DNA from: Hysterangium stoloniferum | Lineage: Eukaryota; Basidiomycota; Agaricomycetes; Hysterangiales; Hysterangiaceae | Direction: 5' to 3' | NCBI GenBank assembly: GCA_015178975.1 | Contig: WHVD01000007.1 | Coordinates: forward strand, 1,426,001 to 1,490,000 | Length of the DNA: 64,000 bases | Shown: in pieces, positions 1-11,897 of the stretch | How the letters are laid out: every line of letters begins with the position of its first letter | Numbering within the stretch: position 1 is the first letter of the stretch | The notes under the pieces: generated by a model | Databases searched by the model: none | What the model was told of the DNA's origin: nothing | The model's input: the letters and a program-made list of their open reading frames with translations, nothing else | Translations under genes and position numbers: made by a program

Positions 1-200
1 ATTGTACAATATTCTCTTGATTTATATTGAATTTATGCAATTTATTTTGTATTTTTATCTTATAAATTGAGGGAGCTATGAAACTTCTACCTTTTATTCT
101 TTTTTAACTAATATATCTTCAAATCGGCCACCTGGCGCTTATTACACAACACACAGGAATAGTTGTCACTATGAGTGACAGTCGTCATGGGGATGCAGCC

Positions 201-983
201 ATGTGAAATGATAAGTCCAAGATATTCAATCTTTTCCTTTTCAAATTCACATTTTTCTGCATTCAAATAAAGCTTGTTTTTCTCCAATATTTCAAAGACC
301 CTCTTGACCACTTCTCTATGTTGTTCCAGAGTGTTTGTGAAGATAAGAATATCATCCATGTAGACAATGACGACTTGTTCATCAATCAACTCTATGAACA
401 AGTCATTCATCATGGTCTAAAATGTAGCAGGACTATTGGTGAGACCAAAGAACATGACCAATGGTTCAAACAGTCCCCTGTTGGTTCTGAAAGCTGCCCG
501 CCATTCATCTCCTTCCTTTATTCTGACATTGTTATAGCCCCATCTGACATCTAACTTAGTGAAGTATTTGGCTCCTTTTAACTTGCTGATAATGTCAGAG
601 ATGAGTGGTAGAGGATAGGAGTTTTTGATTGTGATATCATTTAGCTTTCTGTAATCCTGGACCAATCTTAAAGAGCCATCCTTCTTCTTTATAAAGAACA
701 CTGGAGATCCCATAGGAGACTTGGAGGGTTGGATCCTTCCACTTTTAAGGTTCTCTCCTAAGAATTCATCCAGTCCCTTCTGCTCATGTGGTGCTAAAGG
801 ATAGAGCTTGCTTCTAAAAGGTTCTGATCCAGGCTTCAATTTAATGGCATGATCCCAGGGTTTCTTATCTGGCAATCTATCAAAAGACTCTTTGGAGAAT
901 ATTCCCTTGAACCGGTGATAACATTTTGGGACTAGTTCCTCAAAGGTTTTCTTCTGATCTTGTTTATGAGACTCCTCTGCCAA
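201..983 (-). pseudogene. Gypsy-1 reverse transcriptase, broken
   Basis: Reads as a Ty3/Gypsy RT: the pre-RT segment FSKESFDRLPDKKPWDHAI, the [14 protein letters not shown] block, [17 protein letters not shown] (motif A with catalytic Asp), FFGLTNSPATF, and VVIVYMDDILIF (motif C, YMDD, both Asp present). One in-frame TAG separates PATF from TMMNDLF near 417; Gln is expected there, so it is a CAG to TAG change. The catalytic residues look intact, but the stop and the missing downstream domains make this a pseudogene. Confidence 0.85.
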
Positions 984-1799
984 CTTCTGTGATACAGTAG
1001 AAGTAGCATTGATATTAGACTGAGGATAGATAGTTGTAGCCCAGATCCTGTCACTGTCTTCAACCCCTGACTGATCATCTTCCTGATCATCTTCATCTGC
1101 ATTCTCTATGAGACTAGGAAGTTTCCTCCTAGACTCTGCTGCCTTCCTTTGTTCTACTTTTCTTAATTCTCCTAATCTGGAGAGAACATTCAGGTGGACA
1201 CCTGGTCAAATCTACTTGTCCAGTTCTCCAATTGATTTCAGGGTTATTAGTGAAAGAGCCAGGTATGTCCAATAATTGCAGATTTGTCTCCAAGGTCACA
1301 TACAGCAAAGAGTGCCTTTTCTGTATGATCTTTGAATATCATTGTCAATTCTACTTCTTCATGGATAGAGCCTCCTTGGTTCAATGTCCCATTAACATTG
1401 TAGACAGGGATAGGTCTGGGGAGTTAAATTGTATTGAGATTGTGGTATTCCACAAATCTTTTGTCCAAAAAGGAACCAGTAGCTCCACTGTCTAATAGTG
1501 CAGTTACTGACATTCTAACTCTTGTGTCTAAAGACCTGAGAACAATAGGAAGCTGGGTAGAGGTTTTGGGGTTGAGACTCCTGATATAAATTCTTTCAGG
1601 GGATCTTCTGAAGAGGGTGTGGCTGACATGGGTTCTGAATTAGTGTCTAGAGTTTCTGGTTGACTTGGGATAATTTCTTGGGGATCCTTTAATACACTAA
1701 ATTTATTACTCCATTGGGACATGTCCTTCACCAATGGTGCCTTTAAAAACCCTCTTTCTGTCCACCCTGCTCCTTCTGCAATTCTTCCTTCATGTATGC

Positions 1800-2957
1800 C
1801 TTCAGGGCATCAAAGTCCAAAATATTAATATCCATCTTTGAGTTGCATTGAGTGGCCTTATGTCCTGGCTTCCTGCACTTGAAACATATGAGAGGTCTGA
1901 AAGCCTTCCATCCTCAATCAACTTCCATAGGTGCAGCCTCAGATGGTTTAGCAGTCTGGGCTGTTTGGCTCGGCAGGATATTCTTCTGGGGTGTGGCTGG
2001 TTTATGGGATTTGGAAGACTGGCCAAAGTTTCTTCTGCTAGCCTCCCTTTGTCTCCACTGTCTGTCTAATTTGGTAGCCCATTCAAACCATTCTTTCAGG
2101 GTAGTAGGCATTTCTGAAAGGGCATATACCTTATCAACCAAGGCAGAGTTGAGTCCCTGTTCAAATTTCTCAATGACGGCTGCATCATTGTACAATGTAT
2201 TGTAAGGGAGTGAGACTCCCTACACTGTGATTTGGTAATATTGAGTCTCCATTGTTACCCACTCCATTGTAGTCCACATCCTATTGTAGTCCACATCCTA
2301 TTGTAGTCCACATCTTATTGTGCTTACATCCCATTGTTCTCTATTATGTAGTATATATTATGTACATGTGGATTTCAATACAGTAGTGGTTTATTCCTCA
2401 TCACTCATTCTAGTGTCTGTCTGCACCTGCAGCAGATACTAGTCTTACAGTATCCTCTTTGAATTGTTTGAACTGATAAATGCACTCTGTGATCCTTGTC
2501 TGAGTTGGTTCAGCTTATGCCTGGCTGTACTGGCAGGGTTGGGGTCTCCAAAGGTCTGATTGAACTCCTCTACAAAGTCCTCCCAAGAGTCAACACCCTT
2601 GTTGGTGTAATACTCTTTGACTTTGAGTTTGGCGCAAGGTTCAGCAGTGCCCCCTCTTATGTAAGATAGGGCAAAAATTATTTTGTCAGAGTCATCCTCC
2701 ATTCTCTTCCCATGAAAATAGAGCATGAGTTGAGAAATGAAGGTTTCTGTTTTCTTCTGAGACCCATCAAAAGGATTTGGAGTGGCTACTGTCAGGGTTC
2801 TGGCTGATGAGGTGGGTAGAGATGGCTGAAGATCCATCAAAAGCTGCTGCATCTGGAGTATCTTTTGCTGCAGCTCTTGAATAGAAGGAGTAGAGGATGT
2901 GGTAGGGGGAGAGGTATCCATGGTATCTGTAAAAGGGAAAAAGGAGGTGGAGTCCAA
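1800..2957 (-). pseudogene. Gypsy-1 gag, broken
   Basis: N-terminal part (2957-2454) starts MDSTSFFPFTD, has a short coiled-coil-like segment (IQELQQKILQMQQLLMDL) and a retrotransposon gag core (FISQLMLYFHGKRMEDD, SWEDFVEEFNQTFGDPNP). It resumes beyond the solo LTR at 2196 with AAVIEKFEQGLNSALVDKVY and ends in a CX2CX4HX4C zinc knuckle (CFKCRKPGHKATQC) near 1840-1880. A stop precedes the knuckle. Gag would assemble the particle and the knuckle would bind RNA. Confidence 0.8.
2201..2449. mobile_element. Solo LTR (249 bp) inside Gypsy-1 gag
   Basis: Begins TGTAAGGGAG and ends AGTCTTACA, flanked by GTAT at 2197-2200 and 2450-2453. It exactly interrupts the gag reading. It contains about three tandem copies of a 17-bp unit (TCCACATCCTATTGTAG) at about 2270-2325. 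Confidence 0.7.
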
Positions 2958-3339
2958 TAGGGTAGGGTGTGCACTGATCTTCCCTCAGGAGTGTGTTTGT
3001 GAAAGAAAGCTAGCTACAAAAGTGCCCTTGGTCACACCTATCTACTTTAAACTAAAAAGACTATTTAATTATTTTACTGAACACCCAGTAGTTAGCTTTT
3101 TGAGCCTGATCCCAGAATCATAGGGTTGACTACCTGGATATTTTCTGGAGAACTGAAAGCTGTCTCAAAATGAGAACCAGCCCCAACAGTTGGTGTTCCT
3201 AACTAAAAAGGTCACAACACACTATAATGGAGATTTGTTGACAGTGCACAGAGCCTGAGAGGTTGATAGATGGAGGAATGGGGAATTGGAGGTAGAGAGT
3301 TATTGGGAGAGAGAAAAGGGAGAATAGATTTGTTGAGAA

Positions 3340-3610
3340 TGTTAAATTTGATGATGAAACACACCTTTTTATAGGGGGAGTCCACCAATTATTGCAACTT
3401 TTCATATGAAGATGCTAATTGTAGACCATGCATTTGGAGGCTAATGTGTGTCAGAACCACTATACACCTCCCAGAGCACCAAACCTATATTGTCAGGAGG
3501 TGCTACACTAACTGACACAAGATATTGAGACACAAGTACTTTCATTACAAGCTTATTAAACCCTTGTAGATTGTGTATTGCAATAGAGTCAACTCATACT
3601 ATTTTTAATA
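3340..3610. repeat. 271-bp LTR-like interspersed repeat, copy 1
   Basis: Runs from TGTTAAATTTGATGATG to CTATTTTTAATA. A closely similar copy lies at 50560-50831, which fixes the ends. Flanks GAGAA and GAGAG are a near-match 5-bp duplication. No coding capacity. It is probably a solo LTR, although the end is TA rather than CA. Confidence 0.6.
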
Positions 3611-4085
3611 GAGAGAGGGGGGGGGGTAGAGAGATAGATGGTAGAGTTGTTTTGGGGAGTTTCAATCTTCTGTCAGGGCAACACTAACAAGGCTACCAAA
3701 CACAAGAGAGAATATAGAAATATGAAGTGAAGAGGGGACAGCTCAATGACAGGGAGATCACACTTGTTTTAGTGGGATTCCTAAGAGATTGAAACTAAAG
3801 AAATGAGTATGTACATACAAGTCTACTATTTATACTATTTATTAGAAATCTAAGAAAAATATTAAAAATGGCATGTATGCACCCTTCATTGCATAGCTGT
3901 GCCTCAGCACTTATGTAAGCCTGCCTGGTGTTGTGTAGGCCCACCTGGTGTGCTGGCACTTGTGTAGGCACTGACTGCATTTGCAGTGCCAGCACACAAG
4001 GAGGCCCCATGGGCACACAATGTGTCCATTGGGGTGTAGGTGGCAGCATCAGCTGTAAGAATTACATAAGCAGGGTGAAAATATT

Positions 4086-4164
4086 GACCTGAGCTAGATT
4101 TGAACCAGTGACCACTAAGTTTGGATTACATGTCTAGTGCTCTTAACCCCTGAGCTATCAGGCC
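4086..4164 (-). pseudogene. tRNA-like sequence (Thr-type anticodon loop), probably pseudogene or SINE head
   Basis: On the minus strand, GGCCTGA pairs with TCAGGTC over seven positions (one G-T). The D-arm is GCTC/GAGC and the T-loop is TTCAAAT. The anticodon loop CATGTAA would give TGT. The 3' half of the anticodon stem is mismatched and the variable region is odd, so a functional tRNA is unlikely. Confidence 0.4.
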
Positions 4165-4421
4165 ATTAAGAGTAGTTCTATTAAGAACCAGTTACTACTG
4201 AGATGATTAGTCATCAGTAAGATATTAATATATCCAGGTCAACCATTACTCATTCAACATCAGCCTTATGTCAGCACCATCATTTGGCTGTGCCACTGCT
4301 GCATTGCATTGCAGTGCTGTTGCACTGCATCACTGTGTCACTGTGTGGCCACTTTTCATGTGGGCAGCAATGTGATTGTGTAATCACACTCACATTTTTG
4401 TCTGTACTGTTCTGTAGGTGC

Positions 4422-4601
4422 ATAAAATAAAATAAAATAAAATAAAATCAATATCCTGACATGTGCATCATAGCAATTGTCTCTGTAAGATTAGAGGACA
4501 AAAGGTATGTTAAAAGTGTAGAAAATGAATGGCCAGACTGGGGATTGAACCCAGGGCTTCTGCATATATAGCAGGGGTGTTAACCATTACACCACCTGAC
4601 C
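4422..4601 (-). mobile_element. Possible tRNA-derived SINE
   Basis: Minus strand: a tRNA-like head (4601-4531) with a 7-bp acceptor stem (GGTCAGG/TCTGGCC), D-arm GTGT/ACAC, a perfect T-arm (CTGGG-TTCAATC-CCCAG) and A/B-box-like sequence. It is followed by an unrelated body of about 80 bp and a (TTTTA)n tail at 4448-4422. That order fits a SINE. I see no convincing TSD, and the anticodon loop is irregular, so a tRNA next to a chance microsatellite is an alternative. Confidence 0.35.
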
Positions 4602-5116
4602 CTGGGAAACATGGCTAGCATTACTCAATCTAACAAGGTAAACTAATTGAACCTAGATTGTATTGAGGGTGGTAAAATGGACTGTAGCATGACAGTTTAA
4701 TTGATAGCTTGAGTAATTGATATCACATATTTACCTGTTACATGACACAACCAAAGAGAAAGCTATAATAATGCAGAAGAAAAAAAAACCACCTAAGAGA
4801 GTGAATATTATTAGGACCATGCTGACTATATTCTCAATGTTATACCCAATCAATATACAGTAAGCAAAAAAAGGGTTGCAATGTTCAGTGAATTTTAACT
4901 CAAATGCTTATAACTCCAGAAATAAATTAGCTAAAATTAGAAAAAAATATACGTTAGAATGCCCTGTTTCTGAACTTTAACATGATAAGCAAGTTTGTTC
5001 AAAAATATTCACTCATTGTTGAGATATTAAATATTGTGTACAGGAGTATCATTGCAACCCTTTTTTTGCTTTCATTTTATAAACATAAAGCTATGCATTC
5101 TAGTACTTGGTATGAC

Positions 5117-5840
5117 TGTTACGACCGTGTCGCAACCCTATCGGTCCCAAGGTTATCGCCACCTATCAATGTTTCAAGTCACCATCTCGGAAACCATTGG
5201 CCCCGAAGCTGACGTATGTTTTCGTGAAGATCAAACTCCATTTACGCCCACGTCAAAATAACTCGTATTGTCTGGTCAAACTTTGATACGTCCCCTTTTA
5301 TTATGTTGATCTGTTCAATCTTATGTTTCATATATGTCTATCTATATTTGTAGTCTTTGAACTATTTCCTTTTATTGTAATCCCGCTCTCAGTTATCATC
5401 GGCCTCTGAACTAATCATAAACTTCCCGTTCCTAGTCAAGCTTATTGTTAATACCGTTTTCTGCCCTTCTCCCCATTAGTATTTTCTAAATGCCTGTTAC
5501 TTGTATATGAACCTGCTGTAGTTGTAGTTACTAGGCAATCAGAATATCGACTCAGAATACCCTCATACGTCTGTAACAGTCTCATACTAAGAATCCCCCA
5601 TCCGCCTTTGTGTGCGCTCGCCCACTCCTGGCCCCGACCCCCTTGGCCCGACCCTCGACTTGTCCTTCAGTTCCAATCGGTATCTCGCCGAGAGGAGCTC
5701 TTTAGGATTAGTCTTCACCCACCCGAAATTTAAGGACACCCTACGGATATTTGCGAGGGCGCAGCACATAAGCTGAAGCCAAGTCCTTCCGATCGGTCCC
5801 TGTTGGCCACCGACATTTAGTCAGTTTTTAGTTCTTAACA
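5117..5840 (-). mobile_element. Solo LTR, family B (724 bp), in Tc1-1
   Basis: TGTTACGACC...GTTCTTAACA, with the perfect 5-bp TSD ATGAC at 5112-5116 and 5841-5845. Oriented opposite to the copies at 28149, 41775, 53745 and 56396. It contains the shared LTR core near 5768-5795 (reverse complement). Confidence 0.9.
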
Positions 5841-5848
5841 ATGACCTC

Positions 5849-6784
5849 CTTTAGCCTTGACCACTGCTGCAACCCTCCTAAGCATACTTTCAATCAAATT
5901 CTGGCACACTTCTGGCATTATTTTATCCCACTCTACTTGTACCCCCTCCCACAACTCCAATATCCCTCCTAGGGTCCTCTCATACTTTCCCAGCTACTTT
6001 TTCAGATGATCCCAGAGATATTCAATAGGATTGAGGTCAGGGGACTGTGCTGGCCTAGGAAGGACCTTGTATCCATGATCTTCAAACCAAGTTGTAGCTT
6101 TCTTGGACTTGTGCTTGGGATCATTATCCTGCTGGAAGATGATAGTGGAGGGATTCTTGCCTTCTCTGGAGTTCATCTTGCAGAATATTGGTGTATAACT
6201 CTCCATCCATCCTCCCATCAATCTTGTATACATACCCAACTCCCTCCCACAGCATGTAGCCCCACATCATTGGAGATCCACCCCCAAACTTTACAGTCTC
6301 CTTCACAAGCCTATCACTCAGACCCTCCTCTGCCTTCTTCCAAGCCCACCTCTTCCCATCTGACCCCAGCCTATTCATTTTGGTCTCATCAGACCATACA
6401 ACAGTCTTCCAGTCCTCTATAGTCCAATCCAAATGAGCCAGAGCAAAATCCATCCTCTCCTTCCTATGCCTCTTGGTAAGAAGGGGCTTCTTGGCCTTTA
6501 CCACAGCTTTCATACCAGCTAACTTCAGGGTTATGAGTTGTCTGGGATGTGAGAGACTGGTTGGTAGTGTTCTGAAGGATCTGGGTGATCTGAGAGGCAT
6601 TTTCAGCCATCTCTGAGGTGATGAGATACTGGGTATAGTGACTATCAACCTCAGAAAGCTTGGAAGGATGTCCACCAGTGGACTTCTTCAGGTAAGGATG
6701 GTGTTTTCTGTGAAGTCTGGAGATGGTACTGATGTGTAGACCAGTGGCTGATGAAATCTGGTGAGCAGAATGACCAGAATCCAA
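5849..6784 (-). pseudogene. Tc1-1 transposase (DD34E), frameshifted
   Basis: N-terminal helix-turn-helix segment (SAHQISSATGLHISTISRLH) at 6775-6700, then after a frameshift the core: VVWSDETKMNRLGSDGK (first Asp), FQQDNDPKHKSKKATTW (second Asp), SPDLNPIEYLWDHLKK (Glu). There are 34 residues between the second Asp and the Glu, the Tc1-type DD34E spacing. A TAG follows LKK at about 5993; homology continues to the C-terminus beyond it. All three catalytic residues survive, but the frame is broken at least twice. Confidence 0.85.
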
Positions 6785-7461
6785 GAGGGAGAGGATGTAT
6801 TTGCATTGAGAAATAGAAGAGGCTGTATGCTGGAATCAACAAGACTGTTGTGGTCTGCTTGTCATGTGTTGAATGTTTTAAACATGTCACATGATTACAC
6901 AATCAAATACAATCTAACAATGGATCAGAAACACCAGTACAACTGCCCTTTCATATACAGAACAAAAGCAAAAAAAGGGTTGCAATGATACTCCTGTACA
7001 AAATATTTAATATCTCAACAATGAGTGAATATTTTTGAACAAACTTGCTTATCATGTCAAAGTTCAGAAACAGGGCTTTCTAACTTATATTTCCTCCTAA
7101 TTTTAGCTAATTTATTTCTGGAGTTATAAGCATTTGAGTTAAAATTTACTGAACATTGCAACCCTTTTTTTGCTTACTGTATCTCAGCTGACTTCTTAGT
7201 ATCCAATATCCATTCTCATTGGGGTTTATTGTTCTTGTTGTTTTCCCATCTTAGTCTCATTGTATTGTGTTGTTACATAGGACCTGGCCCCCAAGCCTCC
7301 CAGTAATAACCCTTTTTTGCTATAAGGGTGGCTTCTGACTGGACCTCATATGGACTTCCCATATTCTCTAGACACTTACTAATCTGTGACCCAGTTTGTT
7401 CCTGATTATGTTTTGACATGCATATATTCACTAGATATTGTGTTTTGGTACTGGTTCCCAT

Positions 7462-8338
7462 TGTTTTGACTGGAAATCCTGCTGGACTCTAGGCACTAAC
7501 TTATATGCACCTGCACCCTATATGCACCAATTATCAGTTTACCAGAAAACCCGCCAGACTCCAGACGTCAGACCTGTCCACGCTCAACCTTCATTACTTC
7601 ATGTATCAGTCACCAGAATACCCACTGGACTCTGCTCCTGTCTATGTATCTCTGACCCTGTCCCACACACCAGTCACCAGACCCCGCTCGGAAAACCTGA
7701 CAGCTCTCTAACTGAGCCCCGTTCCTGTTATGGTCAAATGACCTGTCACACTTCAGACTCTGCTCCCGCCCTGTTCCTGTTATGGTTTAATGACCTGTCA
7801 TGATTCAGACTCTGCTCCACTCCATTCCATTCCTAACACCAAGTATGGTGTTTACTTATCTCATTTCATGTTTGCTAGTTTAGTTTTCATTATTACTGGA
7901 TTTGGTATGTTATACATTCCACAGTCTATATAGTCTGGCAGATGTTGTACATATAATCCAGTCAGAAAATCAGCTTAGATTCTCCCCAGTAATCTCAAGT
8001 ACATTTTCCACTCTAATCTCCTCTTTGAAACACACCACTTTACCTCATCGGAGCTCACGGGCTCTGACCCATCTATCACTCAACCTCTGACTTATCTATC
8101 TCAACCCCCAACTCATCTCTGCCTGACCCCTCGACTTCTGCAGGATTCCCACAGTTGACCCCCCGACCTCTCAACCCACAAACCCCTCCCAGACTTCCTG
8201 GGATTCCCATCTGCCCATCTGAAATTGGACAAGATGATCTCATGAGGGCACAGCCTATAAGCTGAAGCCAAGTCATACCAGCTTTCCTGTGGGTTTCTCC
8301 GGAAACCCTCCGATAAGCTCCATGCACAACTCTGAACA
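7462..8338. mobile_element. Solo LTR, family A (877 bp)
   Basis: TGTTTTGACTGG...CTCTGAACA, with the perfect TSD CCCAT (7457-7461, 8339-8343). It is colinear with the LTRs at 60896 and 61487, sharing the GGACTCTRGGCACTAACTTA start, the TATATAGTCTGGCAGATGTT middle and the AAGCTGAAGCCAAGTC end. No internal retrotransposon sequence adjoins it. Confidence 0.88.
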
Positions 8339-8499
8339 CCCATATCAACTTGACCTATATACTCCAGAATGGTTAATCCTGTTATTTTCTTGTTCACATG
8401 CCTTGTCTTTTTGTTTCAGCAGATTAGTAGTACAATAATAAATTAGCCTATATAGTCTATTAATATTTTTAAACCACAATCCAATAAGCATATTAACTT

Positions 8500-8760
8500 C
8501 ACTACAATCTATCTCCTCAATACACTAAGCTACACATGAAACTTGACACCAGTGTATTTTCAGAACCCCTGGGTTTCCCAACTCTCTGACCGGTCATGTA
8601 CTTTCAGACTTTCTGGGATAGCTACACCCTGTCTGAAGCTAGGACCCAATGATCATACAAGAGCACAGCACATAAGAGGAAGTCAAGTCCTACCTGCCTT
8701 GGAACTTCTACAGGTTTTCCCTATGCCTTAGTTCACTGCTCCAAAGCAACAAATTCTCAC
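8500..8760. repeat. Decayed LTR fragment containing the shared core
   Basis: Contains a degraded core (AGAGGAAGTCAAGTCCTACC near 8670-8690) in the same setting as family A and D LTRs, but no clear ends or TSD. The rest of 8339-8878 shows nothing I can name. Confidence 0.4.
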
Positions 8761-8878
8761 AACTCTTACAGAAGTGTAAAGCAACTGGAAAAAAAAATCA
8801 CGAATAGCAATGGATTAATAGAAAGGCTAATCAGAGTCTCGACAAAGAATATAATGTGATTTAGGTAGGAATTGCAGA

Positions 8879-9250
8879 CACTGGAGGCATCCCAAGGTTT
8901 TTGGAGTTTGAAAACCTTCCAAAAATCCTAATATTTGGCCAAATTTTCTAAGAATTGTTTGAACTGATATATTGTTTAAAAATTTCAAGTTTGAGTAGGA
9001 TTTTCCAAAGTGGAAAACTATATCTGAAAACTTTAAAAATTTGTATCAAGAAACTGTAACTAGTGATGTTTCCTCAGATTCTGATACAAATATTAAAGTT
9101 TTCAGATATGATTTTCCACTTTAGAAAATCCTATTGAAACTAAAAATTTTCAAACAATTTATCGGTTCAAAGAACTCTTAAAGAATTTGGCCAAATCATA
9201 GGATTTTCAGAAGGTTCTCCAACTCCAAAAACCTTGGGGTGCCTCCAGTG
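8879..9250. mobile_element. Foldback MITE (372 bp)
   Basis: Near-palindrome with arms of about 180 bp. Ends CACTGGAGGCATCCCAAGG and its inverse, flanked by AGA on both sides. CACT ends plus a 3-bp duplication fit a CACTA/CMC-type MITE. The arms diverge at scattered positions and there is no ORF. Confidence 0.65.
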
Positions 9251-9612
9251 AGAAGTTGACTGCCAGAGACTCAAAAGATTTCAAACTCCGACACAGCAAT
9301 GGGTGCTGCGCAGGATGCCGCAAAAAGTGGGCAATTGCCACGAACACACATTTTGGTTTCAAACTAAAACAGAGTCATATTTTGAATGGTAACACTCAAT
9401 ATATGCTATTAGAAAAGGGCCTAATACACCATTTCAAACATTAAAACTAAGTCTTAAAGTAAATTAACAGGCCCTCAGTACACATAGTATTGATATATTA
9501 TGAAGAATAGATGGACAGTAATATCTATTTATGCTAGTCAAAATGTGTTTTTGAGGGCATTTTGAGGTGTTCGTGGCAGTCGCGACACCTGCGCGGCACT
9601 TTCCCATGGCCC

Positions 9613-9979
9613 TTATCCAAGTGGTGTAAAACGTACAGTTAGACACATCGGAGTATCGCAGTAGTGATCGATGAGTCCTTGAATGATTGAATCGGGCTTC
9701 ACGCAAGGTTCGTGCTTTTGCGTGGTAGTGTTGGCCCACTTGAGCATATCCATTTCAGAGGTCGGACACTTCGTTCCAGAGAGTTTGGAGAGCATCTGCA
9801 TGATGTTCAGGGAGGCAGGGTGTAGTATGACGGGAACGTGACCGAGAGTGACTGTGTTATCGACAGTATAATGAATGTACATCGCCCAGGATTTGATACG
9901 TCCGTCATGACATCTACACTTGCTAGAATTGGGATCTTCAAACTCTACAAAACAGCGAGAATGAGTGCAGATGCTGGCG
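9613..9979 (-). CDS. Putative host exon, unknown protein
   Basis: An open minus-strand frame of about 120 codons, from about 9979 (VASICTHSRCFVEFEDP) through KSWAMYIHYTVDNTV and LNIMQMLSKLSGTKCP to a stop at 9613. Several Cys/His (CTHSRC, KCRCH) give a zinc-binding look but match no family I recognise. No start codon is evident at the 5' end, so I read it as the terminal exon of a multi-exon gene. CpG content here is higher than in the neighbouring repeats. The interval 9251-9612 shows no convincing gene. Confidence 0.45.
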
Positions 9980-10773
9980 ACTAAACTGTTGGAATTTGTG
10001 GTTCAGAACCCTAAGTACCCACATGTATCCATAATAGTCATGTCTGTGAGACTCTGTTTAGTATGCGGTCGTCTGAGTTCGGTTACTTCTGGTAACCAGT
10101 CTGTGTCTGTGTCTGAGTGGTGGTCTATTCATCCACTAGGGTCACTATTATGTGCCCCAATCCCCCATCTATTCTATTCTTTTAACATAAACTACATACC
10201 CGGCTCAGCAAGCTTCTTCGCCACCAGTTCATCCAATACTCTATTGTTTATTCAAAAGGTCCTGGACTTCAGCGACTTCATCCCCGAGACATGTGTCCTT
10301 TGTCACTGGCAGCCGTTTTAGGATTAGGGTTAATGTCACAAATTTGGTGCCACCTCTGATTGTGTGCTTTCGGCTTTGAGCATTGACTAGTCATGAATGT
10401 CTATTACAAGACTTTGCATTTTGAGAACGTCTTTCAATTCCTGCAAAAAACTATATTTTCAAGATCAACACGGTGAGGTGACCCGATAGTAGCAGTTCCA
10501 ACTGTCGCAGTTTCTTCAGGAACTGCAAACACCAACGAAACGAGAACTGGCAGTCGACCAATGGAGTCGCTTGTAAATGAACTTTTATAGACTTTTTTAT
10601 GACACGATGGAAAATTTTTTCTCTATCACCATGAAATTCTGAATGTTGCTGACTCTACAGTGCACAGTTTGACAAATTACACACCAGCTTTCTTGTTTCA
10701 ATCGCAGCCAACGGAATTCTAAAAGTGACAGCGGATAGCTCAGGGCAAAATAGTGATGTGCCGACCAACATGT

Positions 10774-11163
10774 CTAGCTTAATGCGATCAAGTCCTCCTC
10801 TATCTTGGTTGAGAAGGAAATATTGTTATGACTGTATTCTTCGGAACAGATGTATGTAACACATTCAATCATATAAACATATACCGGGCCTAGCTTTCGT
10901 ACTTTGCGCACGGCGACCTTGTATTTACCAAGCTGATTGGTCCAGACCACTCTCCAATCCCAGCTGCAGTTCCAGATTATCTTGGTCTTTACGTTAAGAC
11001 ATACGAGGCCCAACCTTGCTTTGATGGGAAAATTGTTATCGTAAAACAGTGCGCAGGGTTTGACAAGAATCAAAGTGCTGAGAGGCGGGAGCGAGCGGTA
11101 CGGTTTCCGTTTTCTTTTGAAGTGTGTTTGCCTAAGTAGCGATTGGCAATGACATAGTTCCCT
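10774..11163 (-). CDS. Putative host exon, unknown protein
   Basis: Minus-strand open frame beginning just after a good intron acceptor (poly-pyrimidine then TTTTAG, at about 11164). It reads ELCHCQSLLRQTHFKRKRK, then LVKPCALFYDNNFPIKARLG, IIWNCSWDWRVVWTNQLGKY, and stops at 10774. Trp- and Lys-rich; not recognised. It may be in the same gene as the exons at 9613-9979 and 11360-11621, or a separate one. The order of splicing cannot be settled by eye. Confidence 0.45.
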   Translation of the reverse strand, partial: RELCHCQSLLRQTHFKRKRKPYRSLPPLSTLILVKPCALFYDNNFPIKARLGLVCLNVKTKIIWNCSWDWRVVWTNQLGKYKVAVRKVRKLGPVYVYMIECVTYICSEEYSHNNISFSTKIEEDLIALS

Positions 11164-11621
11164 AAAATGCTGACATACATTAAAAATATTTGATGATATC
11201 TCTATCCGTCCCAGCTGGAATAATGGTCAGCTTTCCCCTTTTACTCCCACGATTTCGTTTGTCGTTATACCGCATCGATCAAGTATATTTGGGGCCTTAT
11301 TAAACTTGTATTTCAGTCCAGGTCAACTCACAATCACCGTTCACATTGAATCTGGCATCTCAGATGTCTCCTGGTGTATGCGGTTGACTAAATTGTCTGC
11401 TTCGTGTCTCCATAGCGTCATCCCAATCTCGGCCTTGGACCATAGGTGCTATATTCGCAGATAATCTCCACGGCCAACTCCGTAATGGTGACACCTCGGA
11501 GTTTAGTCTGTCAAAATATGGACCGACACCTACAATAGTACTGGGAATATTCGGAACATGAGTCACCGGCCACGAGGCGAAAACGTTATGCAAACCACGT
11601 AGCGTGGAGGAAAAGCTACCG

Positions 11622-11849
11622 TGTTGGAAGGTGAAGAAAACACCGTTGCTACTTCTACCGATCAAGGGGGGTAATATGACCCGAGAGGTTTTTTCCGTTA
11701 CTTATTCTCGGTCATATCACCCCGACTCCCCCGGCGCCTGTGTAGTCGAGAAAATGTATATAAACGATGTTATTACTGTATAGTAGGGCAGTCGATTATA
11801 CGATCATATTCTACACATCTACTACGCTATAAGATTTCCTTTTTCAACA
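11622..11849 (+). repeat. Copia-1 5' LTR
   Basis: TGTTGGAAGG...TTTTTCAACA, 228 bp. Contains a TATATAAA box at about 11756-11763 and the TATAAG stretch near the 3' end. Identical to the 3' LTR except for CCGTT versus CCATT. Confidence 0.95.
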
Positions 11850-11897
11850 GGTTATGGGCCTATTTTTTTTTCACAGCATTTTTTTTTCATTTGTTCT

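Larger units (their letters stand above)
108..2957 (-). mobile_element. Gypsy-1, degenerate Ty3/Gypsy retrotransposon (gag to RT)
   Basis: Minus-strand remnant reading gag (2957 down to about 1740), a degraded protease/linker zone (about 1740-990, several frames) and reverse transcriptase (983-201). After the RT motif ending in ISHG at about 200 the sequence becomes unrelated, so RNase H and integrase are missing or displaced. A 249-bp solo LTR sits in gag. I could not define the element's own LTRs; 2958-3339 looks like untranslated leader or flank. The RT closely resembles that of Gypsy-3 in this window. Confidence 0.85.
3611..4857. other. Non-coding interval with tRNA-like sequences
   Basis: No supported gene. 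It holds a G-run (about 3610-3627), a GC-richer patch with direct repeats around CCAGCACAC (3940-4050), two tRNA-like sequences (4086-4164 and 4531-4601, minus) and a pentanucleotide (ATAAA)n tract at 4422-4448. Confidence 0.5.
4858..7179 (-). mobile_element. Tc1-1: Tc1/mariner-like DNA transposon with inserted LTR
   Basis: Ends CAGTAAGCAAAAAAAGGG and its inverse, flanked by TA (4856-4857, 7180-7181). The TIRs are about 213 bp (4858-5070 and 6967-7179). Without the 724-bp LTR and one 5-bp duplication it is about 1.59 kb. Each TIR carries the AAAAAAAGGGTTGCAATG block at its outer edge and again, inverted, at its inner edge. The transposase is on the minus strand. Confidence 0.9.
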
